From Bacteroidaceae bacterium (GTDB lineage: Bacteria > Bacteroidota > Bacteroidia > Bacteroidales > CHK158-818), in NCBI GenBank assembly GCA_017467745.1, contig JAFUKV010000147.1, forward strand, positions 1 to 47,073: a stretch of 47,073 nucleotides of DNA, written 5' to 3'. Position 1 is the stretch's first letter, and every line of letters begins with the position of its first letter. Position numbers and translations under genes: made by a program. Of this stretch, positions 32,980 to 40,594 are shown one piece after another. The notes under the pieces are model-generated. The model was not told where the DNA came from and did no database searches. It worked only from the letters and a program-made list of their open reading frames with translations.

Positions 32980-34347
32980 TCATCGTACGACTGTTTTTTC
33001 TTGAATCCATCCTCCGATTGTTATAGTTTTTCCTTTTCCGAGATCCATATGCATAAAGATATCTTTTTCAGACGGAAATTTTCCAGAATAACTATTAATA
33101 AGAGAATCCGCTTCTTCGGTCACAGACTCATCCATTTCTTTCGCCTTTTTCAATTTATCGACTGCCAAATAATAAACAGTTTGTTGCAGTACAGGATCAC
33201 TCGGATAAATATTCGGCGCATCATCAACACACATTTTCGCCAATAGTATATAAGATTGTCCATAATGCGGATCTTCTGCAATCGCCTCTGTCAGAATCTT
33301 ATTTGCATTAACATAATCATGTTGCACAGCATATACTCCGGCTATTCTATAAAGACACTCAGCTCTCTGCCTTACATCAGCGGTATCTATCAAATTATAG
33401 GCCTTTTTATAGAGAGAAATAGACTTTTTATAATCATTTTCTTTATACGCATCTAACGCCATACCTGATATAGACTCAGCAGTAGGAATTAATACGGACA
33501 AATAATTTACCGCGCTTTTATAAACCGGCAAATCTCTCTGATTGATAGATTGTAAGATACCTATCGTCTTTTTCAAAAAAACTGTATCTTGCTTATTCGC
33601 TTCTACCTCAGGAGCCAACATTTGTTGTACTGTATCGCCACCTACCGCTCCGGACGATATATATATGTATGCGAGAATTTCTTGCACTTGTTTAATATAT
33701 TCCGCATTTGTACCGTCTGTCGTCTTTACCAACGCCTCTTTTAAATAACCGGAAGCCAATCGATAGTTTTGTTTAAACTCATCGGCTGTTACTAATGTAT
33801 CTTCTTTCATCAACCGATTGCTTATCTGAACAAAATAAGATAATACGTCAGGGGCAGACGCCTCTTTTTGCCCATATACAGATTCTTTTAACCAACCGTA
33901 AACCATACGGGCATCAATGCTATCTCCTAAATAATAGATATAATCACGAGATTTATTTCCTAATATCCAAGATGTGGGAAATCGCTCATCTTTACCGAAA
34001 TATTTTATCCTGTTATCATAAACCTCCATTAAACGGTTTATCAGACTTTCTCGTTTTTCTTGATTTTTTTCTTCCTCTATTTGCTTTTTTATAATTTCTA
34101 CTCCATATAAATAGATATTTCGAGAAGAGGCAGGACATTCGGCATATACTTTTTCCCAAAATTCCGCAGCATCTTTAAAAGCCCCGTTTTTAGCATAAGT
34201 AGTAAACATCCTTAAATTTTCGACGCACGTTACGCTATCCTCTCCTTGTCCGAAAGGCGTATCTGTATCAATGCCTTTTTGCGCTTTTACAGAAACAGTA
34301 AAAGATATCGCTGCAAACAAAATAAGTAACTCTTGCCAAAATTTCAT
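32980..34347 (-). CDS. Secreted tetratricopeptide-repeat protein
   Basis: A 455-residue protein with a signal peptide (MKFWQELLILFAAISFTVSVKAQ). The mature part is all helical. TPR-like units are clear at about 300-420 (YKENDYKKSISLYKKAYNLID, AECLYRIAGVYAVQHDYVNANKILTEAIAEDPHYGQSYILLAKM). The C-terminal 30 residues (GKGKTITIGGWIQEKTVVR) are beta-like. No enzymatic motif is seen. Between the outer-membrane barrel gene (21 bp gap) and lptC, it probably acts as a periplasmic scaffold in LPS or outer-membrane protein assembly; this is inference from position. Confidence 0.82.
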   Translation of the reverse strand: MKFWQELLILFAAISFTVSVKAQKGIDTDTPFGQGEDSVTCVENLRMFTTYAKNGAFKDAAEFWEKVYAECPASSRNIYLYGVEIIKKQIEEEKNQEKRESLINRLMEVYDNRIKYFGKDERFPTSWILGNKSRDYIYYLGDSIDARMVYGWLKESVYGQKEASAPDVLSYFVQISNRLMKEDTLVTADEFKQNYRLASGYLKEALVKTTDGTNAEYIKQVQEILAYIYISSGAVGGDTVQQMLAPEVEANKQDTVFLKKTIGILQSINQRDLPVYKSAVNYLSVLIPTAESISGMALDAYKENDYKKSISLYKKAYNLIDTADVRQRAECLYRIAGVYAVQHDYVNANKILTEAIAEDPHYGQSYILLAKMCVDDAPNIYPSDPVLQQTVYYLAVDKLKKAKEMDESVTEEADSLINSYSGKFPSEKDIFMHMDLGKGKTITIGGWIQEKTVVR

Positions 34348-34368
34348 TTGTATTGCTATACTTTAATC

Positions 34369-35622
34369 TTATTGCAGTTTAGATTTAAAGAACCACATTT
34401 CATTAAACGACAAACTGAACGAAACCCTAAAATAATTTTCTTTTAATAGATGTTTAACCGTAGGCTCCTGATGTACATATTCAAGAGCAAGATTTACCAT
34501 AGATTTATCATTTTTCAACGGAAAACCCAAACCGCAAGAAACACCATACTCATTCAATTTGCTATTTTGAACTTTTTCATACGACCGATTATAAAAAGCA
34601 CCTGCCCGATAATGGATTTTATTGAAATAATTCCGAGAAAATACGTTGGGTATAAATTCTCCCCCAACCGCTATTTTCAACCGATTACTTAAAGAATCCG
34701 TCCGATTATCGAATTTTGCGTCCGACCAGTTCTGATAAGTAACATCTAAGCCGACTGTTAATTGTTTATCACGCATATACGAGACACCGACGCCAAGAGA
34801 CGTAGGCAATTCATACGCATTTTTAAGACTTATACGACTTATCGTATCGATTACTGCATTTGAAGTAGAACCGCTTGTATACACTGCTTTTTTATTCGTT
34901 ATATGACCTAAAAGCGTTTTTTTCGGAGAAAAAGTTACTCCTAACGTCAGACTTTCTTTTTTATTAAGCCGATATGTATATTGAGCACCTAAAAGTAACC
35001 GGAAATCGCTTACATGTACTTTTTGGTCAAATCTCGAATCTTGTGCATAATAATTATTCGGCATATACACCTCATCGGCATAAGTAATATTACCGAACAG
35101 ATAATTAAAATTAAGCCCAACAGACAAGCCTTTATATACATTCGCACCTACCCCGATATAAGCTTCTGACAGACCGCCTTCTCCCGAATGATAAAGAATC
35201 GTGTCGTTCACATTCTGTCCGTAATCGTAACCTACGAAAGTAAAAGGTATCAATCCGGCGCTTACTGCCATCCATTTGCTAACAGGAAACTGCATAGCAA
35301 TATAGTCAAGCCCTCCGTTAAAATTAGAACCTTTTTTCAGTCCTTCGGTAAATTTAGAAATTTGAATATTAGCTCCTATATCGAAAAGAAATGTCAATGA
35401 ATCCATTGCAGCATAAGAAGCCGGATTCATCGTATTTATCTGTTGGCTGTTACGTAAGCCGTATCCGATACCGCCCATCGCCCTGCTCATTCCAATAGAA
35501 TTATCGGCTAATTTTCCATATCCGTAACGTGAGTACGGAGATTTTGTATTGCTTTGCGCTATACATACGGCTCCTAAACAAAACCAGATAGCACAGATAA
35601 TCAAACCCTTATTTTTCAACAT
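34369..35622 (-). CDS. Outer-membrane beta-barrel protein, FadL-like
   Basis: A 417-residue protein with a signal peptide (about 1-23). The mature N-terminus resembles FadL-type transporters: SRAMGGIGYG followed by NTMNPASYAA, like the GxGxA/NPAG pattern. The remainder alternates polar and hydrophobic residues, giving about 14-16 predicted beta strands, and ends with LSFNEMWFFKSKLQ. The start overlaps the coaX stop by 14 bp, so the two are coupled. It may be a porin-like or lipid-transport barrel; the exact role is unknown, but the co-located TPR and LptC genes point to the envelope. Confidence 0.8.
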   Translation of the reverse strand: MLKNKGLIICAIWFCLGAVCIAQSNTKSPYSRYGYGKLADNSIGMSRAMGGIGYGLRNSQQINTMNPASYAAMDSLTFLFDIGANIQISKFTEGLKKGSNFNGGLDYIAMQFPVSKWMAVSAGLIPFTFVGYDYGQNVNDTILYHSGEGGLSEAYIGVGANVYKGLSVGLNFNYLFGNITYADEVYMPNNYYAQDSRFDQKVHVSDFRLLLGAQYTYRLNKKESLTLGVTFSPKKTLLGHITNKKAVYTSGSTSNAVIDTISRISLKNAYELPTSLGVGVSYMRDKQLTVGLDVTYQNWSDAKFDNRTDSLSNRLKIAVGGEFIPNVFSRNYFNKIHYRAGAFYNRSYEKVQNSKLNEYGVSCGLGFPLKNDKSMVNLALEYVHQEPTVKHLLKENYFRVSFSLSFNEMWFFKSKLQ

Positions 35623-36340
35623 TATAACAAAGTATTCGGTTCAAACCCTTTAAAACTAAATTTTTATCTGCAAAGATGGCGTTTTTTAATTTTGCTGACA
35701 ACAAAAAAGCATCGCCACCCGTTAAAAAAAACAAAATATCAGGATATACCGCTTTCCAACAATCGATATATTGCTCTATTTCATAAACTGCTCCCCAGAT
35801 AACACCCGCCCGTTTGGCTGTTTCTGTATCGTATCCGATTTGAGGACAATCTCCCGCAAGAGAAACCTGCGGTAAACGAGACGTGTAATCATGTAACGAA
35901 TTGAATCGTATGCGTAATCCCGGAGAAATATTTCCACCCAGAAAAGTGTTATTTTCTAACAAATCATACGTAATAGCCGTACCTGCATCTATCACCGAAA
36001 CAGTACGTCCGGGAGCCTGTATAGACGCCCCTATCAATCCGGCAATACGATCTCTGCCCAATGTACGAGGCGTTTTATATCCTATTTTTATCGGAATAGG
36101 CGTGTCCGCATCAAATACACAAACATTATTTACAAGCGTCCTAAGAAAATTGACTTTGGTCTGGTCGGAACGTTCCTCTCCTACGGACGAATAGATTGCC
36201 GAACGTGTTGGATAAGCCTTTATAACAGCCCGCATAGAATCGTTATCCCACTCAGAAAACGAATGTACTATCTCAGGTTCCTGATTCCTAAAAAGCGCAA
36301 TTTTTACCGAACTATTTCCTTGATCTATTACAACGTTCAC
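35609..36340 (-). CDS. coaX: Type III pantothenate kinase
   Basis: ATP-dependent phosphorylation of pantothenate, first step of coenzyme A synthesis. The 243-residue protein has the ASKHA motifs DQGNSS (6-11), DRIAGLIGA, VIDAGTAITYDLL and GGNISPGLRIRF, diagnostic for CoaX. The open frame extends to a TTG at 36361, but that codon lies inside a perfect -7 box (36359-36366). Starting at the GTG at 36340 gives the normal (M)NVVIDQGNSSVKIALF N-terminus. It is the first gene of the coaX-OMP-TPR-lptC-corC operon. Confidence 0.93.
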   Translation of the reverse strand: MNVVIDQGNSSVKIALFRNQEPEIVHSFSEWDNDSMRAVIKAYPTRSAIYSSVGEERSDQTKVNFLRTLVNNVCVFDADTPIPIKIGYKTPRTLGRDRIAGLIGASIQAPGRTVSVIDAGTAITYDLLENNTFLGGNISPGLRIRFNSLHDYTSRLPQVSLAGDCPQIGYDTETAKRAGVIWGAVYEIEQYIDCWKAVYPDILFFLTGGDAFLLSAKLKNAIFADKNLVLKGLNRILCYNVEK

Positions 36341-36358
36341 TCGTTTCTCTATTTTTGG

Positions 36359-36366
36359 CAAAGGTA
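36359..36366 (-). promoter_or_regulatory. -7 box for the coaX-lptC operon
   Basis: Minus-strand TACCTTTG followed by C is a full consensus match. It predicts a transcript start near 36353, about 12 nt before the GTG start of coaX, and rules out the TTG at 36361. Confidence 0.6.
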
Positions 36367-36538
36367 AGAAAATATAAGAATATACATCTCTTTTTCTATA
36401 CGGTTTGTATCACATTTTTCGAAAAAACGGCCGTCATACTCGACAAAGAAGCCTTTTTAGAAGATTAATCGTTTCTGTAAACTATCATTGACTATCGGCT
36501 TTTATGCCTTTTGATTTTTTCTTCTGAAAAAGAATATG

Positions 36539-36546
36539 TACGTTTG
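36539..36546 (+). promoter_or_regulatory. -7 box for the divIC-like gene
   Basis: TACGTTTG followed by C is a full consensus match, 26 bp upstream of the ATG at 36573. Confidence 0.55.
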
Positions 36547-36572
36547 CAAAATGAAACGCTAACAACCGAATA

Positions 36573-36875
36573 ATGAAAGAACGTTTGTTTACATATTGGT
36601 CTGCTTTTCGTACAAAAGTCAGTATTTGGCGTTTGTTCGTCGTTGCGTTTATTTTTATCATGGTTTTCATCGATAACAACAGTTTTATAAGACGTTACGA
36701 ATACAATAAAAAAATCAAAGAACTTCAAAAAGAGATTAAGCATTACAACCAAATTATTGAAGACGGACGTTTTCAACTGGAAGAATTGCGCTCGAACAAT
36801 AATAATCTGGAAAAATTCGCTCGTGAAAAGTTTTTGATGAAAAAACCGAATGAAGATATTTTCCTCATCGAATAA
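36573..36875 (+). CDS. Septum formation initiator family protein (DivIC/FtsB-like)
   Basis: A 100-residue bitopic protein: a short cytosolic N-terminus, one transmembrane helix (about 18-34, WRLFVVAFIFIMVFIDN), a periplasmic coiled coil (about 40-80, YNKKIKELQKEIKHYNQIIEDG) and the conserved tail NNLEKFAREKFLMKKPNEDIFLI. It belongs to the FtsB/DivIC group that holds the divisome together with FtsL and FtsQ. It is followed 6 bp later by a small membrane protein of unknown role. Confidence 0.9.
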   Translation: MKERLFTYWSAFRTKVSIWRLFVVAFIFIMVFIDNNSFIRRYEYNKKIKELQKEIKHYNQIIEDGRFQLEELRSNNNNLEKFAREKFLMKKPNEDIFLIE

Positions 36876-36881
36876 TTACAC

Positions 36882-37214
36882 ATGAACCATCGCATCTTAA
36901 ATATTTTATTCTATATATCCGCCTCTGCCGTACTATTGGCCTCAGTCTTATACATTACGCAATGGAGCGCAACGCCTTATATTTTCGCCATAGGAGCCTC
37001 CGGTATGGCAACTGCCCGACTGTCGAACCGCTATCAAGGCGATAATATCCGCTTAAAACGATTGTACCGAATGGAAACGTTTTCGTCATTGCTGATTGTA
37101 GCCGCATCATACTTCATGTTCAAACGCCAAAACGAATGGTTTTTGTTATTGTTCGTCGCAGCCATCTTACAATTATATACGGCAATTTTAATTCCCAAAA
37201 TTTCAGACAAATAG
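36882..37214 (+). CDS. Small polytopic membrane protein of unknown function
   Basis: A 110-residue protein with about four hydrophobic helices (7-24, 28-44, 65-82, 85-104) joined by short basic loops (SNRYQGDNIRLKRLYRME). No family motif is recognised. It follows the DivIC-like gene by 6 bp and ends before a hairpin terminator, so it is probably co-expressed with it; a link to cell division is only guilt by association. Confidence 0.75.
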   Translation: MNHRILNILFYISASAVLLASVLYITQWSATPYIFAIGASGMATARLSNRYQGDNIRLKRLYRMETFSSLLIVAASYFMFKRQNEWFLLLFVAAILQLYTAILIPKISDK

Positions 37215-37228
37215 TTTTCTAATATCCT

Positions 37229-37253
37229 CCTTTATTAAATAAAGGCGTTTTTT
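37229..37253 (+). terminator. Terminator of the divIC-like operon
   Basis: Palindrome CCTTTATT-A-AATAAAGG followed by CG and a T run, 15 bp after the membrane-protein stop. Confidence 0.75.
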
Positions 37254-37255
37254 AC

Positions 37256-37285
37256 AAAGAAAAACGCCCGATTGTTATCGGGCGT
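37256..37285 (-). terminator. Terminator of the esterase gene
   Basis: Stem ACGCCCGA / TCGGGCGT with a 6-nt loop at 37264-37285, followed on the minus strand by a T-rich run; it lies 24 bp past the esterase stop and faces the divIC terminator. Confidence 0.85.
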
Positions 37286-37308
37286 CTGAATATTTTAAAA
37301 ATTCTATT

Positions 37309-38499
37309 TTATTTAAAAAGCATCGGAACGAATTCGGAAAGATAAATACGCCAATTTTTCCAAATATGCCCGCCATCCGTTTCATAATAAGTGTATTTGT
37401 AACCGTTTTCGTCTAACTTTTTACGAAAATCTTCATTACCTTTATACAAGAAGTCTGTTTTCCCGATAGCAATCCAATACAATTTCGGATTTTTGGCAAA
37501 TTGTGTTTTTAACTTCGCATCACTATTTTCATATATCGGAGATTTTACATCTTTTCCCGGAACAATTGCTGCGGAAAATAATCCGACATAATCAAACATA
37601 TCCGGATATTGTTTTGAAATATGCAACGAATGAAATCCTCCCATAGACAATCCGGCAATAGCACGTCCTGATTTTTTCTTTATAGTACGATAATTATTAT
37701 CTATAAATTTAATTACATCCGGAAAACTGGTCTCCATAGAGCCATCCATAGAACCAAGACTTGCCGGTTTGATAAGTCCTTCGGACGACTCTCCCGGAGC
37801 AGCCTCTTTCATAGTATTGCCGTTTGTCATAACCACAATCATCGGTTCGGCTTCACCCCGAGCAATAAGATTATCCAGAATTTGCGCCGTACGCCCCAAA
37901 GCTATCCAAGCCTCTTCGTCTCCACCCATACCATGCAACAAATATAAAACAGGATACCGTTTTCCGCTATTTTCATATCCGGCAGGAGTATAAACCGTCA
38001 TACGGCGGTTCTTATTCAATGTCGGGCTGTTATACCAAACACGAGCTACCGTACCATGAGGCACATCGTTTACTTCATACAAACTCGCCCTATCTCCTCC
38101 GATTATAAAAATATTGGTCAAAGAAGATACATCTCGATTCAGATATACATTATTAGGGTCAAAAACTTTCAACCCATCAACAACAAACGAATAGCTATAC
38201 AATTCCGGCGCTAACGGTTCGGGAGTAGTATATTCCCAAACTCCGTTCTTACCCTTTTTCAACTGAGCGGAACCCGGCGCATCGAATTGTCCGTAAGGAG
38301 TCTCTATCTTCGCTGTCGGCAAAAAGTCTCCTGTAACCTCCACTTTCACAGCCTTAGGGGCATGAAAACGAAATGTAACTGTATTATCGTCATGTATTTC
38401 AGGAGAAACGACACCCTGTCCTCCCCAAATAGCCTGCTGCGCAAAAGAAGGCGCGGCAATTAAAAAAGCAAGCACAAGCGTAAATAAGTTATTCTTCAT
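37309..38499 (-). CDS. Secreted CE1-type esterase with N-terminal E-set domain
   Basis: A 396-residue alpha/beta hydrolase of the feruloyl/acetyl-esterase (CE1, PF00756) type. Residues 1-21 are a signal peptide. About 30-130 form an immunoglobulin-like E-set or CBM48-like domain (DDNTVTFRFHAPKAVKVEVTGDF). The catalytic domain follows, with LLHGMGGDEEAWI (oxyanion region), nucleophile S285 in AGLSMGGFHSL and H378 in DGGHIWKNW; an acidic residue lies around 352. It probably removes acyl groups from dietary polysaccharide. It has no PUL partners here. Palindromes between it and the Crp/Fnr gene may control it. Confidence 0.88.
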   Translation of the reverse strand: MKNNLFTLVLAFLIAAPSFAQQAIWGGQGVVSPEIHDDNTVTFRFHAPKAVKVEVTGDFLPTAKIETPYGQFDAPGSAQLKKGKNGVWEYTTPEPLAPELYSYSFVVDGLKVFDPNNVYLNRDVSSLTNIFIIGGDRASLYEVNDVPHGTVARVWYNSPTLNKNRRMTVYTPAGYENSGKRYPVLYLLHGMGGDEEAWIALGRTAQILDNLIARGEAEPMIVVMTNGNTMKEAAPGESSEGLIKPASLGSMDGSMETSFPDVIKFIDNNYRTIKKKSGRAIAGLSMGGFHSLHISKQYPDMFDYVGLFSAAIVPGKDVKSPIYENSDAKLKTQFAKNPKLYWIAIGKTDFLYKGNEDFRKKLDENGYKYTYYETDGGHIWKNWRIYLSEFVPMLFK

Positions 38500-38578
38500 T
38501 TTATAAATGTATTTTTGAGTGAATAATTAAAATAACCGATATTTTCTCAACTTTATTCTCAAATTAGATTTATTTTAT

Positions 38579-38647
38579 TGATATTGGTTTAATATCATAT
38601 CCGCAAATATGATAAATTTTCATCAATTATACATTGATAAATATCAA
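38579..38647. promoter_or_regulatory. Cluster of palindromes upstream of the esterase, including a FNR-type site
   Basis: Four overlapping perfect palindromes lie between the Crp/Fnr gene and the esterase: TGATATT-N5-AATATCA (38579-38597), ATCATAT-N6-ATATGAT (38594-38613), ATCAAT-N5-ATTGAT (38622-38638) and TTGATAAATATCAA (38634-38647). The last equals the classical FNR/CRP-type consensus TTGAT-N4-ATCAA. They are candidate operators for the neighbouring regulator. AT-rich DNA gives palindromes easily, so only the last is specific. Confidence 0.45.
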
Positions 38648-38681
38648 GAAATTATATTCCTCAGATTTTTATAAAAGAAAT

Positions 38682-39278
38682 TCAAACAAGCTGTTTCAAT
38701 GAAGCCGTCTTAACACGACACAGCGTCTCCGGCGTTATCCCCAGATATGAGGCTATATAAACAGACGGAACACGGCGGATAATATCAGGAAAACTTTTTA
38801 ACAAATTATTATATCTCTCTTGCGCCGACTCGAACAATAATGAAAAAACCCTTTTTTGCGATATGATAAGAGACCCTTCCAGCATCTTGCGCACCAAATG
38901 TTCTATCTCTATATTTCGAGAGCACAACTTTTCTAATGCTTCACGTGGAAACGCGTATAAAACCGTCGGTTCTAACGCTTCTACCATTAAATAACTGGGA
39001 ATTTGTTTAAAATAACTTTCGATAGAAAAAAACATTCCACCTTCATGTGCAAAATATTCTGTTACTTCTTTACCTTCTTTATAATAATAAATTCTTATCA
39101 ATCCATTCTCTACGTAACAAATATGATTGCATACCGCATACTGTTTTAAAAAGAGGTCGTGCTTATTTAGATTAAAACAATCTAAAATCAAAGCCAACTG
39201 CGTTACGCTGCTTTGATTTAAAAATACATCCGATATATTTTCAAGTATTTTATATATAACCTGTTTACGTGTTTCCAT
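38682..39278 (-). CDS. Crp/Fnr-family transcriptional regulator
   Basis: A 198-residue regulator with an N-terminal cyclic-nucleotide-binding-like beta roll (about 20-120, KQYAVCNHICYVENGLIRIYYYKEGKEVTEYF), a dimerisation helix (about 125-150) and a C-terminal winged helix with the recognition helix at about 170-190 (VPSVYIASYLGITPETLCRVK). It lacks the cysteine cluster of true FNR; ligand unknown. The ATG at 39278 (METRKQVIYKIL) is chosen over one at 39293, but the choice is uncertain. Possible target sites lie just downstream before the esterase gene. Confidence 0.85.
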   Translation of the reverse strand: METRKQVIYKILENISDVFLNQSSVTQLALILDCFNLNKHDLFLKQYAVCNHICYVENGLIRIYYYKEGKEVTEYFAHEGGMFFSIESYFKQIPSYLMVEALEPTVLYAFPREALEKLCSRNIEIEHLVRKMLEGSLIISQKRVFSLLFESAQERYNNLLKSFPDIIRRVPSVYIASYLGITPETLCRVKTASLKQLV

Positions 39279-39366
39279 GCAAAAAATATCCAATGCAATC
39301 GATATCTGTTCCGAAAATAATCTATTACGCCTTTCCCTTATTTATTTCTTTTGCTCTCTAAGGATG

Positions 39367-40590
39367 TTATTTATTTTTCTTTTTCAAAGGTTTTCCTTCA
39401 AACGAATACCCAAGACTCCAATACAGATACTGCGCTTTACTAAATCGAGAAGCTCGAATACCGAACGTACCGAAAAGATTATCTTTCAAATATCCTTTAA
39501 CACCCATAATCTGATAAAAACGATAATCATATTTATTCCCATGCAATAAATTGTAACCGAAATTAGCGAATATAGATATATGCGGCATAGTTACTTCTCC
39601 TTTCATGGAAAGGCCTATCGAGAATCTATCCCAAACGTCTCCCAGTTCTACACGGTCATAATACAAACCGTCAACAGGATGTTTTTCGCGCCATGCCCGA
39701 GCGCCGGAACTTTCATCATACACAACTTCCATACTGGGGCCCCACCTGTATTTATAACTATTTACAATCATCGGCGCATAGCCCAATCCAAAAACTTTAA
39801 ACTGACGGTCTATATAACGAGAAGGCAATCCTGTACCTGTGGTATCAAACCGTATCTGCCGAGATGTAATATTAAACAACAGATCATGAACGATATGCTT
39901 TTCCATTTCGGGAGGCGTCAAATCTGACGATAATAAAGTAGAAAGTTGCGGGCGATTTATATTATAAACCAATTCCAGATAAGGCGCCACTAAGTTAAGT
40001 CCCTTATTAGGCAAACGATATGCACCGTTAGAAAAATGCGTTAAAGACAATCCCATATTCAAATCAAAGACATCATTCATGCGCCATTTCATATACATAC
40101 TTCCCGCCACGTAAACGTTTACGGAAGAACCTAACGCTACATTATTAGGATTATCGAACGGGTCATAGGATTTCCAATTAAACGACATCCCCAAGTTCCA
40201 CTCATAGTTCAACGACCACTTCGGATTAAAACGCCGTATTGTAGCCCCTTGAAAAAGATAAAGCGCAAAAGGCAATCCCAAATCTTTTTTTCTCAAAAAA
40301 TTACCCGAATAAAAACCCAATCCGTAATAGGGCATTCCATAAGCCTTATCCTGCCATGTATCGCCCTTCGATCCAAAACCGTATTTCAATGAAAACGAGC
40401 TGTAATAAGGTATCTTATTCTTACCGCTCACAAAATCATTCGTCGGGAAAACCCATCCTCCTTTTGCATCTACTGCAATAAACGAAGGCTTTTTGGTTTT
40501 TATTTCATCTCCCGAATCGGCCGCCACTGCCGATTCGGGGTAAAACAACAAACCTGCCAGAAAAGCCCATACAAAAAAAATCCTGTTCAT
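39367..40590 (-). CDS. PagL-type lipid A 3-O-deacylase / acyloxyacyl hydrolase
   Basis: An outer-membrane enzyme of 407 residues that removes an acyl chain from lipid A. Residues 1-23 are a signal peptide. The mature protein is beta-strand rich. The PagL catalytic segment is LTHFSNGAYRLPNKGLN, with H185 and S187 in the H-x-S-N-G pattern. The protein is larger than PagL itself, as is common for Bacteroidetes members. It starts 4 bp after the giant alpha-2-macroglobulin gene, so the two are one transcript; both are envelope-protective functions. Activity on Bacteroides-type lipid A is not established. Confidence 0.82.
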   Translation of the reverse strand: MNRIFFVWAFLAGLLFYPESAVAADSGDEIKTKKPSFIAVDAKGGWVFPTNDFVSGKNKIPYYSSFSLKYGFGSKGDTWQDKAYGMPYYGLGFYSGNFLRKKDLGLPFALYLFQGATIRRFNPKWSLNYEWNLGMSFNWKSYDPFDNPNNVALGSSVNVYVAGSMYMKWRMNDVFDLNMGLSLTHFSNGAYRLPNKGLNLVAPYLELVYNINRPQLSTLLSSDLTPPEMEKHIVHDLLFNITSRQIRFDTTGTGLPSRYIDRQFKVFGLGYAPMIVNSYKYRWGPSMEVVYDESSGARAWREKHPVDGLYYDRVELGDVWDRFSIGLSMKGEVTMPHISIFANFGYNLLHGNKYDYRFYQIMGVKGYLKDNLFGTFGIRASRFSKAQYLYWSLGYSFEGKPLKKKNK

Positions 40591-40594
40591 GTCT

